Source of the DNA: Gp6-AA40 sp963742105
GTDB taxonomy: Bacteria; Acidobacteriota; Vicinamibacteria; Vicinamibacterales; UBA2999
Direction of reading: 5' to 3'
Assembly: GCA_963742105.1 (NCBI GenBank)
Contig: CAVUKN010000007.1
Location: 310,001-374,000, forward strand
Length of the DNA stretch: 64,000 bases
Shown here: positions 27,032 through 35,636 of the stretch, in pieces
Numbering within the stretch: position 1 is the first letter of the stretch
How the letters are laid out: each line of letters starts with the position of its first letter
Program-made: the position numbers and the translations under genes
The notes under the pieces: model-generated
Told to the model about the DNA's origin: nothing
Databases searched by the model: none
Seen by the model: only the letters and a program-made list of their open reading frames with translations

Positions 27032-28222
27032 TTACGCCGTCGCCTTCAATGGCCCCTCCTGGACCACCTGTGCGAGCGCGGCGTTGAACTTCTGCATCTC
27101 CTCGTAGGTGCCGACAGTCACGCGGACCTGGTTTTCCCATTCCGGCCAGCGATGCCCGGCCAGCATGATCTTCCTGGCTGCCATCGCCTTGTTCACCTGC
27201 GGACCGGTCATTCCCTTTACCGACAGCATGAAGAAGTTCGCTTCCGACGGAATCGCCGTGGCGCCGAGTTTGGCGATCTGCTCGAAGGCGAGATCACGAT
27301 TCCGCTTGTTGATCGCCATCCGCTCCGTCAGCAGTTTCGCCTCCGCCTTCAGGCTTGCCGCCGCGCACGCCATCGTCGGAATCGACAGGTTGGCGGTGCG
27401 CCCGATCTTGGCGAGCTTGGCCAGCAGGTCGGGACGGCCGTACGCCGCGCCGGCCCGCATGCCCGCCATGCCATACAGCTTCGAGAACGTGCGCAGGACG
27501 ACGACGTCCTTGTCCTCGCGCACGAGATCGGTCGACATGTTGTCGCGGCCGGAGAAGTGGATGTACGCCTCGTCGATGACGACGATCGCGTCCTTAGGCT
27601 TGTGCGCCAGGAGGTACTCGATATCCTTGCGCGGCGTCAGCGTGCCGGTCGGGTTGTTCGGGTTGCACACGTAATAGGCGCCGCCGTTCGGAGCCAGCTT
27701 GATCATCGCTTCGACATCGTGCGAGTAGTCCTTCCGCAGCGGCACGTGGACGACTTTGTTGCCGATGTCCTTGCTGGCGCCACTTCCGTATCCCGGCGAC
27801 GCCATGACCCAGGCACGCGTTGGCGACGAGAACGCCGGAACCAGGTTGGCGAGCGGTGTTCCCGAGCCGGGATAGGAGAGGACGTACTCCGGCTTGACGC
27901 CTTCCGTCTTCGCCAGCAGGTCCATCAGTTCGGTGTTGTCGCCGACCGGCGTGTAGCGCCATGCGAGCGGGGCGACCTTCGCGAGCGCTTCGAGGCCTTC
28001 CTTCGAGGGCCCCATCGGGTTCTCGTTCGACGTGATCCGCACCACGTCGGGATCGGTAACTGGCGCGCGTCCGCCCCGCGCCGGCGCCGCATCGTCCTGT
28101 GCGAACGCGAATTCGTGGAAGAAGGGGATCACCGCCGCAGCGCCCAGGGCGATGCGGGCGACCTGTCGGCGGGAGTAGCCCCGCTCGAGCAGATCCCTCT
28201 GAACGTTCTTGCTCAGTGCCAT
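27032..28222 (-). CDS. Tat-exported HisC-like PLP aminotransferase
   Basis: A 396-residue fold-type I PLP enzyme similar to histidinol-phosphate aminotransferase. The aminotransferase part begins PDVVRITSNENPMGPS and has CNPNNPTGTL, VVIDEAYIHF and FSKLYGMAGMRAGA with the PLP-binding Lys in SK. A twin-arginine-like leader (YSRRQVARIALGAAAVIPFF, residues 16-35) precedes it. A cofactor-loaded enzyme exported by Tat would act on amino acids in the periplasm rather than in histidine synthesis. No other his genes are present. The ATG at 28222 has GGACCTCC in front. Confidence 0.88.
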   Translation of the reverse strand: MALSKNVQRDLLERGYSRRQVARIALGAAAVIPFFHEFAFAQDDAAPARGGRAPVTDPDVVRITSNENPMGPSKEGLEALAKVAPLAWRYTPVGDNTELMDLLAKTEGVKPEYVLSYPGSGTPLANLVPAFSSPTRAWVMASPGYGSGASKDIGNKVVHVPLRKDYSHDVEAMIKLAPNGGAYYVCNPNNPTGTLTPRKDIEYLLAHKPKDAIVVIDEAYIHFSGRDNMSTDLVREDKDVVVLRTFSKLYGMAGMRAGAAYGRPDLLAKLAKIGRTANLSIPTMACAAASLKAEAKLLTERMAINKRNRDLAFEQIAKLGATAIPSEANFFMLSVKGMTGPQVNKAMAARKIMLAGHRWPEWENQVRVTVGTYEEMQKFNAALAQVVQEGPLKATA

Positions 28223-28237
28223 GGAGGTCCTTTCATG

Positions 28238-28282
28238 TCGTTCGAATCGTTCGAATCGTTCGAATCGTTCCCGTTCGAATCG
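28238..28282. repeat. CGTTCGAAT tandem array (TTCGAACGA family)
   Basis: Four to five copies of CGTTCGAAT lie immediately upstream of the aminotransferase start, within its 5' untranslated region. The unit differs by one base from that at 26981. Confidence 0.85.
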
Positions 28283-28543
28283 TCGTGGCGTTTGGATCGC
28301 TCTCGGACAGGGAGACAAACGTGTCGCGCATAGACACGCCTATCAATCGACGTTGGCAATCATCGAGCCACCGCGGCACGAGTGGTGTTACGCCAGGAGC
28401 GCGGAGGGGAAAGAGCAGGAAATGCACGAGAATTCGCGGCGTGATGATCGCGCCCGTGACATGCGGCGCCTGAACGTGCGGCCTACATTCGTGATCGACG
28501 CGCCGGGAAACAGCGCCACAAACGCAATGAGCGCAGCACGCGA
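28283..28543. other. Intergenic stretch between two repeat arrays
   Basis: No gene is supported here. It links the TTCGAA-type and AACTCCC-type arrays and should hold the promoter of the aminotransferase gene. ATCGACGTTGGCAA at about 28346 resembles ATCGACGTTGCCGA at about 25150, upstream of the first TonB receptor, but the match is too short to call a shared operator. Confidence 0.4.
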
Positions 28544-28643
28544 CAACTCCCAACGTCCAACGTCTGACGCGTCTCCAACTCCCAAAGACGTCCGATTACC
28601 CTTAGCGCCTTGGGAATTGGACGAGCGAAGCCGTTGGGAGTTG
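28544..28643. repeat. Fold-back array, AACTCCC/GGGAGTT family
   Basis: The left arm carries CAACTCCCAACG and CCAACTCCCAA. The right arm carries TTGGGAATTGG and CGTTGGGAGTTG, so the two fold together around a 20-base loop. It begins right after the 3' end of the MBL hydrolase gene. Confidence 0.85.
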
Positions 28644-28648
28644 AAGCT

Positions 28649-29302
28649 CTACCTCAGCCCGAGCCGTTTCTTCAACTCGGGCCATTCCTGCTTCCGCCGC
28701 AGGAACTCGTCGACGTCGGCGCACAGCAGGAACGGATTGGTCGCCTTCTCGAGTGCGATGGTCGAGGAAGGCCGCGCACCGTAATCGTGCCCTGGCCACA
28801 CGGTCGCATCGTCCGGAACGGACGAGAGCAGGCGGTGGAGACTGTCCCATTCGGTGCGCGCGTCGGCGTCGTTGGCCGTGCCGCCGACCTTGCCGACGAA
28901 GAGCAGATCACCGGTGAGCAGCAATCGGTAGTCCGGCTGGTAGAGCGCGAGGTGATCGGGAGAGTGCCCGGGCACCTGCCAGCCGCGCAGGGTGAGCGAA
29001 CCAATGGCGAGGTCCTGGCCGTCGGCAATCGCGATGTCGGGCGCAGCGGGGCATGCTGGATGGGCGGCGACCCTGGCGCCGGTCAGTTCGACGACCCTGT
29101 CGTTGCCGTTGATGTGATCGGGATGCCCGTGCGTGTTCACGATCAGCGCGACGGTGAGCCCCTGTTCGCGCGCACGCTCGACGAATGCGTCCGGCGAGTA
29201 CGAGGGATCGATGAGCGCGCATTGACGCGCCTTGCGGTCGCCGAGGATGTAACCGAAATTCCGGTCGCCGCCTGAGCGGATCTGCTCGAAGACGAGTTGC
29301 AT
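28649..29302 (-). CDS. MBL-fold metallo-hydrolase (glyoxalase II-like)
   Basis: A 217-residue cytoplasmic metallo-beta-lactamase-fold hydrolase. Metal ligands are in THGHPDH (H58, H60, D62, H63), GHSPDHLALY, the Asp of LLTGDLLFVG and the His of WPGHDYG. The sequence GKVGGTANDADARTEWDSL is typical of glyoxalase II-like or persulfide dioxygenase-like members. No signal peptide. The substrate, a glutathione thioester or another thioester, cannot be decided. It is flanked on both sides by AACTCCC fold-back arrays. Confidence 0.88.
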   Translation of the reverse strand: MQLVFEQIRSGGDRNFGYILGDRKARQCALIDPSYSPDAFVERAREQGLTVALIVNTHGHPDHINGNDRVVELTGARVAAHPACPAAPDIAIADGQDLAIGSLTLRGWQVPGHSPDHLALYQPDYRLLLTGDLLFVGKVGGTANDADARTEWDSLHRLLSSVPDDATVWPGHDYGARPSSTIALEKATNPFLLCADVDEFLRRKQEWPELKKRLGLR

Positions 29303-29309
29303 TTGAGGT

Positions 29310-29431
29310 AACTCCCAACTCCCAACGTCTCTCGCTTCGCCCAACTCCCAAAGGCAAAACTCCCAACCGGCTCCGCGGACCAGAACCGATTGGGAGTTGG
29401 ACAGGCGAAAGACGTTGGGAGTTGGGAGTTG
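29310..29431. repeat. Large fold-back array, AACTCCC/GGGAGTT family
   Basis: The left arm (29310-29351) and right arm (29390-29430) are complementary over 21 bases at the outer ends and 10 at the inner ends, with a short mismatched middle. The loop is about 38 bases with a third partial unit. On the minus strand GGGAG lies ten bases before the MBL start. Confidence 0.92.
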
Positions 29432-29436
29432 ACGAT

Positions 29437-30478
29437 CTACTTCGATCCCTCTTCCTTCTCCTTCAACCGTTCGGCCCTGAGCATTCCCCGCATGCCTTCG
29501 TTGCCCTCGTGACACGCGTACTCGAACAGTTCCGCTTTGGGATCCTTGGTCAACTGCATCCCGTAGGTCCACGGCTTGGTCCAGGTGTGCGGATCGTCGA
29601 GTGTGATCGACCAATCGATGGTGTTCGGACCGGTTGGCTTGAACCGTTCGGTCGTCTTCAGATGGTCTGACGCACCATTGGTGGCCGACTTTTCCAGGTA
29701 ATTGGTCGTCTCGACCACTAGCGTGTCGCCTTCGAAGTGGCCGCGCGCGTCACCCATGTAGGAATGCATCGCGTCCGGCACGTGCGGGCGGTTGTCCAGC
29801 GGGATCACGCGCGTCTCATGGACCATTTCGTAGCGGATGGCCACGAAGCCGGGGGCCTGCGTGATGTCGTAGGAATTCCCGTAGATCGCCGGCATCATCG
29901 ATCCGGGCACTCCGCGGGTGATGCACCGGACGTAGAGCGTGAAATCTTCCGGCCCGTCGAACGGACCGCGGTAATAGCCGTCACCCCCGCGCCGTGCCGC
30001 CCGCACCTTTGCCGCGCGGTCCTTGGCTTCCTGCGTCAACGGCGGGATCTGGTAATCGGGAGCGATCCGAGATCATCCACGGGCGGCTGTTCTTCGGGTT
30101 GTAGTTCTCGTACCAGTGCGGCGGACCCGCCCCAGTGTTGTTATCCGTCGTGGCGCCGATGATCTCGGCGGTCTCCTCGATGCGCGAGGCGTGCTGCTTC
30201 AACAGCCGGTCCATCTCTTCTTTCGTGATCTGGTCAGGGCGCTTGCCGGCGAATTCAGCAGGGCGGGCCATCGGAATGCCGCTCTCGTCGCTGTTGGTGT
30301 AGATGCCCTGCAGGTCCGGATCGCCCCACGGTGTTCGGGGCGCCGTGTACGACTTACCAGACTGCGCGCTGATCGTCGTCGCAAACACCGCCACACCGGC
30401 CGCGATTGAACAGGCGGTCACCACCCGCGACGCTGCCATCCGCCGGACGAGCGATCCCATCGAAGTGCCGGCCATCAT
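29437..30478 (-). CDS. Secreted conserved hypothetical protein of Acidobacteriota, one frameshift
   Basis: The signal peptide (about residues 10-40, ending TISAQ) is followed by TPWGDPDLQGIYTNSDESGI and ARPAEFAGKRPDQITKEEMD, a start seen in a large Acidobacteriota family of secreted proteins without known function. The frame breaks near 30050 before PDYQIPPLTQEAKDRAAK, and then continues FTLYVRCITRGVPGSMMPAI, VIPLDNRP, GHFEGDTLVVETTNY, ending in a Lys/Glu-rich tail. The total of about 345 residues matches the family. The array at 29310 follows the stop codon. Confidence 0.75.
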
Positions 30479-30496
30479 CGAACTTCCTCCTCCATG

Positions 30497-30527
30497 AACG
30501 ACCCCAACGACTCGAACGATTCGAACG
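30497..30527. repeat. Short TTCGAACGA-family array
   Basis: AACGACTCGAACGATTCGAA lies in the 50-base gap between the MATE gene and the downstream secreted-protein gene. It has two to three units of the nine-base family seen at 26981 and 47269. Confidence 0.7.
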
Positions 30528-30529
30528 CC

Positions 30530-31960
30530 TTACGACCGAACCCCCTCCTCGATGAGGATTTCCTCGGTCACTTCCTCGGCGAGTGCGGCCTCGCCGGTCA
30601 GTCGTCCCTGCTTCCAGTCGCCGCGCACAAACAGGACGACGGCCAGCAGCGTGCTGATGACCATCGACGTCGGAAAAGCCCACCACATCGCGTTGAGCCC
30701 GCCCGCGGTGTGCTTGCCCAGAATATACGCCAGCGGAAACTGCAGCACCCACTGTGACACCAGCGCCAGCACCATCGTTGTCACCGTCTTGCCGGCGGCC
30801 CGGAACACGCCGATGAGCGACAGTTGCAGGCCCAGGAAGCCGAACGACAGCGAGAAAATCCGCAGGAATCGCGCTCCTGTTTCCACGACCGCGGCGTCCG
30901 TCGGGACGAAAAAGGCGACGATGGCGTGGGCACCCAGGAAGATGGACGCGCCGATGAGGCTGAGCCCGACGAACGAAATCGTCGAGCTCAGGTGTGAGAT
31001 GCGCGCGGCTCGCTCGATCTTCCCGGCCCCGATGTGCTGGCCGACCAGGGCCGACGTGGCCATCGAGAGACCCATCGCCGGAATCAGCACGAACATGAAG
31101 ATGTTCGTCACCACACCGTAGGCCGCGATTGCGACGGTGCCGAATGTCGCCACCAGGAACGTCATCACGGTCATCCCGAGGCCCCGGGCCGACTGCTCGA
31201 TGGTCGCCGGAAATCCAAGCACGAATGCCTTCTTGACGAATTCCCAGTCCGGGGTGAAGTCGCTCCAGGTGAGATGAATGCCGTATCTGCCGTTCAGGAG
31301 GGCGGCCAGGCCGATGACGGCGGCGAGCGTCTGTGTCCCCAGCGTCGCGTACGCGGCGCCCGCCACGCCCTGCGGCGGTATCGGACCCCACCCGAAGATG
31401 AACAGTGGATCGAGCACAAAGTTGAGGACGACGGTGCCGGCGACAATGTACAGCGGCAGCGTGACCTGGCCCACCCCCCTGAGCACAGCCTGAAACATCG
31501 CGAAGCCGAAAACGGTGACCAGCCCGATGAACGAGACGCGCATGAACTGCACGGCGCCGGTGAAGACGGCCGGTTCGACTCCCATCAGCCGGAGCAGACC
31601 GGGGGCAATCGCATAGCCGACCGCGCCGAGCACGCCCGACGCGATCGCAACCATCAGCAGGGTCTGAGCGGCGACGTGATTGACCATCTGCTGATTACCG
31701 GCACCCATGTACTGGGCGACCAGTGTCGACCCGGCAATGCCGAACCCCATCCCGACAGCGATCATCACGAAGATCACGGGAAAGCTGACCGAGACCGCTG
31801 CCACGGCGTCGCCTCCCAACCGGCCGACCCAGAACGCGTCGGTGAGCTGGTAGGCGCTCGCCAATATGTTGGCGAGGACGATGGGCACCGCCATCTTCAG
31901 CAGCGAGGGAACGATCGGGCCGTCGAGCAGGGAGGGAAAACGGGCTGGGGCAGCTGGCAC
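30530..31960 (-). CDS. MATE-family efflux transporter
   Basis: A 476-residue, 12-helix cation-coupled multidrug or metabolite exporter. The first half has PIVLANILASAYQLTDAFWV and GRLGGDAVAAVSVSFPV; the second half repeats the fold with FPATIEQSARGLGMTVMTFL and GQHIGAGKIERAARI. I place the start at the GTG at 31960, because the frame open to 32002 only translates the repeat array next to it. It diverges from the second TonB receptor. The substrate is unknown. Confidence 0.92.
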   Translation of the reverse strand: MPAAPARFPSLLDGPIVPSLLKMAVPIVLANILASAYQLTDAFWVGRLGGDAVAAVSVSFPVIFVMIAVGMGFGIAGSTLVAQYMGAGNQQMVNHVAAQTLLMVAIASGVLGAVGYAIAPGLLRLMGVEPAVFTGAVQFMRVSFIGLVTVFGFAMFQAVLRGVGQVTLPLYIVAGTVVLNFVLDPLFIFGWGPIPPQGVAGAAYATLGTQTLAAVIGLAALLNGRYGIHLTWSDFTPDWEFVKKAFVLGFPATIEQSARGLGMTVMTFLVATFGTVAIAAYGVVTNIFMFVLIPAMGLSMATSALVGQHIGAGKIERAARISHLSSTISFVGLSLIGASIFLGAHAIVAFFVPTDAAVVETGARFLRIFSLSFGFLGLQLSLIGVFRAAGKTVTTMVLALVSQWVLQFPLAYILGKHTAGGLNAMWWAFPTSMVISTLLAVVLFVRGDWKQGRLTGEAALAEEVTEEILIEEGVRS

Positions 31961-31968
31961 GTGGGCAG

Positions 31969-32092
31969 GTCTGGTTGGTGGTAGGTGGTTGGTAGCTCTC
32001 ACAGCCGGTGGCGGTAGCGGTAGCCGGTGGCCGTTAGCCGGTGGCCGGGTAGCCGAAGACCCGCAGCGCGTAGCCCGGAGCCCGCGGCCAGC
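31969..32092. repeat. Mixed array of GGTTGGTGGTAG and GCCGGTGGC units
   Basis: GGTTGGTGGTAGGTGGTTGG is followed by variants of AGCCGGTGGCGGTAGCGGT and GTAGCCGAAGACCCGCAGCG. It shares units with 11675-11750, and its first part is the complement of units at 56120-56157. It lies in the divergent gap between the MATE and TonB receptor genes. Confidence 0.75.
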
Positions 32093-32224
32093 ATATCAGA
32101 GGCGCATGGATGTGATGCGCGCCCTCACCTTGTAAACCTCTGAAGGGAAACCTTTTACACCCTTAACAAACGCTTTGCGACAGGTTAATGACTGGTTCAT
32201 GCCGCAGCCGGGATACTGCCAACC

Positions 32225-34864
32225 ATGCTTAAACGTTCTGCCGGTGTTTCCCTGTTCAGCTTCATAGCGCTGTTCATCGCGGCGCCCGTCTTCGCGCAGA
32301 GTGCCAGCCTGGCGCAGCTGCATGTTGTGGTGGTCGATCAGACGGGGGCCGGAATCCCGGCCGCGACCATCACGCTAACTCCCGCTGGCGGCGGGACACC
32401 GGTAACCGGAACCTCCGACGAACGCGGCGTGGCTGACCTGGTCAATACCCCGATCGGGACGGCAACGCTGCATGTCGAGTTCCCCGGGTTCCTGCCCACG
32501 GAGCAGCAGGTCACGTTGAAGCGCGGGGCAAATGCTCAGAACGTCACGCTGGCGATCGAAGGCTTCCAGGAACAGGTCGTGGTCAGCGATACGACGGCGA
32601 CCAACGACGAGCGCGGCCACTCCATGAGCACGACGCTGGAGCAGGCGGAAATCGACGGCCTCCCCGAAGACCCGGACGAACTGCAGGACTACCTGACGCA
32701 ACTGGCGGGTGGTGCGGGCGCGACGTTCCAGGTGAACGGTTTCCGCGGCGGCCGCCTGCCGTCCCGTGACGAGATCCAGCAGATCCGGTTCCGGACGAAT
32801 TCGTTCTCCGCCGACAACCATGACCCGGGCCGGACGCAGATCGAGATCATCACCAGGCCTGGTGCAAAGAGCTGGAGCGGCAACGCCAGCACGCAACTCC
32901 GCAGCGACGCGATGAATGCGCGCAATGCGTTCGCGACCACCGACACGCCGGAGCAGAACCGGCAGTTCAACTTCGGCCTCCGCGGCCCGCTCGGCGGCAG
33001 CAAGACGTCGATCCGTTTCAACGTCGACGGCCGTCGCGACACGCAGGGCGACACCATCGTGGCGCTTGACCAGTTCGGCAACCAGCTGGGTGACTATGTG
33101 CGCCGGCCCGCGGATTCAACCAACGTGACCGTCGGCGTCGAGCACGCGTTGTCGAACACCGATACGCTGCGCCTCGAGTTCCGTGGCGGCACCTCGTCGA
33201 GCCGGAACAACGGCGTTGGCGGCTTCAACCTGGCCGATCGCGCCACCAATCGCGACGGCAACAACCAGCAGTTCCGTGCCCAGTTGCAGAGCGTCATCGG
33301 CAAGAACGCGCTGAACGACATCCACCTGCAGTACAACGGGCAGCAGAACCAGGTGACCTCCGTGTCGCAGGCGCCGGCGATCGTCGTGCAGGACGCGTTC
33401 AGCAGCGGCGGCGCCGGCGCAAACAGCCAGAACAGCGCGCACACGATCGATTTCTCCGACGACTTCGACTTCAGCATCGGCCGGAAGCACCAGATGCGGG
33501 TGGGTGGTCTGCTCGAGGCGGGCCGCTACAACTACTTCGATCAGAGCAACGCGAACGGCACCTTCACCTTCAGCAGTCTCGAGAGCTACGCCGCGGGGAC
33601 GCCGGCCACTTATCGCCTTCGCCAGGGTGAAGTGAACACCGACTTCGGCGTGTACCAGATGGGCCTCTATTGGCAGGACGACATCCGTGTCAACAGCCGG
33701 TTTTCGTTCAGCGTCGGCGTTCGCAACGAGATGCAGAACCTGATCTCGGACAAGCTGAATCTGATGCCGCGCACCGGGTTCACCTGGACGCCGAAGGGGA
33801 ACAAGACGAGTATCCGCGGCGGCTACGGCATGTTCTTCGACTGGTACGACGCGAGCCTCTATGACCAGACGCTGCGTGTCAACGGCATTGCGCAGCGGGA
33901 TCTGCTGATTCTGAACCCGGGATATCCCGATCCCTACTCGGGCCAGATGCTCGATGTGCAGCCTGGCGGCCGCATTCAGGCGTCATCCGACCTGAAGATG
34001 CCCTACGTTCATCAGGCGTCGATCGGCATCGAACGGCAGATCACCCCGAACCTCACGGCGCAGGTGAACTACCAGGCGCTGCGTGGCCGCAACCAGCTGC
34101 GCGCCATCAACATCAACGCTCCCGACGCGTTCGGCATCCGTCCGGATTCGACCGTCGGGAACGTCACCCAGTTCGAGTCGACCGGTCGGTCCACCAGCGA
34201 TCGCGTCACCTTCAACGCCAGCTATCGCATCCCCAGCCGGCAGATCTTCCTGCAGGGCAATTACACGCTTGGCTCCGTGAAGAACTACGCGGACAGCGCC
34301 ACGACGCTGCCGGCCGACAACCTCAATGCGGATGCGGAGTGGGGCCCGTCGCGTCAGGACATCCGCCACCGGGTGCAGGCGCTGGTCAACGTGCCGATCG
34401 TCTTTGGCATCCGCACGACGATGAACGTCAACGCGCAGTCGGGCGTGCCTTACACCATCACCACCGGGTTCGACGACAACCGCGACGGGGTGCTGAACGA
34501 TCGGCCGATCGGGGTGGGACGCAACACGGCGCGCGGTGCGGCAACGTGGAACATGAACCTGCGGCTGTCGAAGGTGATCGGCCTGGGCGGCGCGACGGCG
34601 GCCGGGCCGGCCGGTGGCAGCGGTCCTCGCGGTGGCGGACGTCCAGGCGTGTCGGAGCAGCGTGGGCCCGGCGCCGGCGGGGGTAACGGCGGCGGCGCGC
34701 TCGGCTCCCGCTATTCGCTCGAGCTGTTCGTCTCTGCCGACAACCTGATGAACACCGTCAATTACACGACGTACAGCGGCAACATGCTGTCGAAGTTCTT
34801 CATGGAGCCGACCGCCGCCCAGGCCGCGCGCCGTATCCAGGTGGGGATGGGTTTCCGCTTCTAG
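32225..34864 (+). CDS. Oar-type TonB-dependent receptor
   Basis: An intact 879-residue outer-membrane protein. The signal peptide ends at VFAQ. A carboxypeptidase-regulatory domain (LHVVVVDQTGAGIPAATITL) spans about residues 35-120. A plug follows, with QVNGFRGGRLPSRDEIQQIR. The barrel includes GRKHQMRVGGLLEAGRYNYF and ends RRIQVGMGFRF with the terminal Phe used for barrel assembly. A Gly-rich insert (about residues 795-830) lies in a late loop. An upstream AT-richer stretch (32150-32200) probably holds its promoter. Confidence 0.92.
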   Translation: MLKRSAGVSLFSFIALFIAAPVFAQSASLAQLHVVVVDQTGAGIPAATITLTPAGGGTPVTGTSDERGVADLVNTPIGTATLHVEFPGFLPTEQQVTLKRGANAQNVTLAIEGFQEQVVVSDTTATNDERGHSMSTTLEQAEIDGLPEDPDELQDYLTQLAGGAGATFQVNGFRGGRLPSRDEIQQIRFRTNSFSADNHDPGRTQIEIITRPGAKSWSGNASTQLRSDAMNARNAFATTDTPEQNRQFNFGLRGPLGGSKTSIRFNVDGRRDTQGDTIVALDQFGNQLGDYVRRPADSTNVTVGVEHALSNTDTLRLEFRGGTSSSRNNGVGGFNLADRATNRDGNNQQFRAQLQSVIGKNALNDIHLQYNGQQNQVTSVSQAPAIVVQDAFSSGGAGANSQNSAHTIDFSDDFDFSIGRKHQMRVGGLLEAGRYNYFDQSNANGTFTFSSLESYAAGTPATYRLRQGEVNTDFGVYQMGLYWQDDIRVNSRFSFSVGVRNEMQNLISDKLNLMPRTGFTWTPKGNKTSIRGGYGMFFDWYDASLYDQTLRVNGIAQRDLLILNPGYPDPYSGQMLDVQPGGRIQASSDLKMPYVHQASIGIERQITPNLTAQVNYQALRGRNQLRAININAPDAFGIRPDSTVGNVTQFESTGRSTSDRVTFNASYRIPSRQIFLQGNYTLGSVKNYADSATTLPADNLNADAEWGPSRQDIRHRVQALVNVPIVFGIRTTMNVNAQSGVPYTITTGFDDNRDGVLNDRPIGVGRNTARGAATWNMNLRLSKVIGLGGATAAGPAGGSGPRGGGRPGVSEQRGPGAGGGNGGGALGSRYSLELFVSADNLMNTVNYTTYSGNMLSKFFMEPTAAQAARRIQVGMGFRF

Positions 34865-34872
34865 TCCGTTTA

Positions 34873-35041
34873 CGGAGGTTGCGGAGAAGACGGGCGGAGG
34901 GGTCGGAGGAAACGGTTTTCACAAACGGAGAAACGGTGGAACGGCGACGAACGGGGATTCATACAAATCCTTTCTTCATACCGTTCGTCCCCGTTTCCCC
35001 GTTCCCCCGTCTGTGAAAACCGTTTCCTCCGTATTCTCCGT
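34873..35041. repeat. Large fold-back array, CGGAGAAACGG family
   Basis: The left arm has GGAGGAAACGGTTTTCACAA, CGGAGAAACGGTGG and GACGAACGGGG. The right arm from 34981 is its complement: CCGTTCGTCCCCGTTTCCCC, then GTGAAAACCGTTTCCTCCG. The loop is about 25 bases. It sits between the convergent TonB receptor and methyltransferase genes and forms the last codons of the latter. The same family is at 55600. Confidence 0.9.
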
Positions 35042-35546
35042 TCAGGCGTTTCGCCACCACCGACGCCACATCCCGCCCTTCGAACTCGCCCTCTCTCCAG
35101 TCCAGGATTTCAAGCGGTTCGACGAGACTCCGCAATTCTCCCTCCCGCAACAGAAAATCCGGATTCGTCGGCTTACCGCGGGCGGCCTGCTTGCGCGTAA
35201 ACGTTTCGTAGATCAGCAGACCGCCGGGCCGAAGTGCGGCGAGAAGCGAGGGAAAGAGCGGCCTGTGCAGGTAGTGAACGACGACGATGGTGTTGAACAG
35301 ACCAGTTCCAAGCGACCGCGAGCCTGATTCGAGATCGCGAACTGCGGCAATGATCGGCAGGCGGCGGACCGACGCGTCCCGCTGCAGCTGTTCGACCGCC
35401 TCGACATCGCGGTCGAGCGCGACGACTGAACACCCCGCGGAGGCCAGCCACAATGCATGGCGTCCACGTCCGCAGGCGGCGTCGAGCGCCAGGCCGTGCG
35501 GTGGCAGCAGGTGCGCATGGCCGGTAACCCATGCGGCGGGCGTCAT
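34959..35546 (-). CDS. TehB-like class I SAM-dependent methyltransferase
   Basis: A 195-residue enzyme. Motif I is LALDAACGRGRHALWLASAG with the SAM-binding GxGxG-like loop, followed by ALDRDVEAVEQLQRDA. The post-loop strand is FNTIVVVHYLHRPLFPSLLA and the last core part GGLLIYETFTRKQAARGKP. This spacing fits small TehB/UbiE-like enzymes acting on small molecules or metalloids. Its last 25 residues (from LNGEYGG) are translated from the repeat array, so the original stop was probably nearer 35040. Confidence 0.82.
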   Translation of the reverse strand: MTPAAWVTGHAHLLPPHGLALDAACGRGRHALWLASAGCSVVALDRDVEAVEQLQRDASVRRLPIIAAVRDLESGSRSLGTGLFNTIVVVHYLHRPLFPSLLAALRPGGLLIYETFTRKQAARGKPTNPDFLLREGELRSLVEPLEILDWREGEFEGRDVASVVAKRLNGEYGGNGFHRRGNGETGTNGMKKGFV

Positions 35547-35636
35547 GCGCGGTATTATCTGCGGTCAGGAAGGGCCCGGTCTGCGCCGCCGCTGTGTTGC
35601 GGGGCGGAGGCGAGGGGCACACGGAGGAGCGACAAC

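Noticed and set aside
28238..28282. Peptide repeats such as FERFERFER or SNRSNRSN read from the arrays
   Set aside because: They arise because nine-base units keep frame when translated. They lie between genes and have no ribosome site.
26123..28333. 736-codon plus-strand frame across the oxidoreductase and aminotransferase genes
   Set aside because: It is antisense to two genes with clear motifs and runs through the TTCGAACGA arrays (Asn-Arg-Ser repeats in translation). It is not a real repeat protein.
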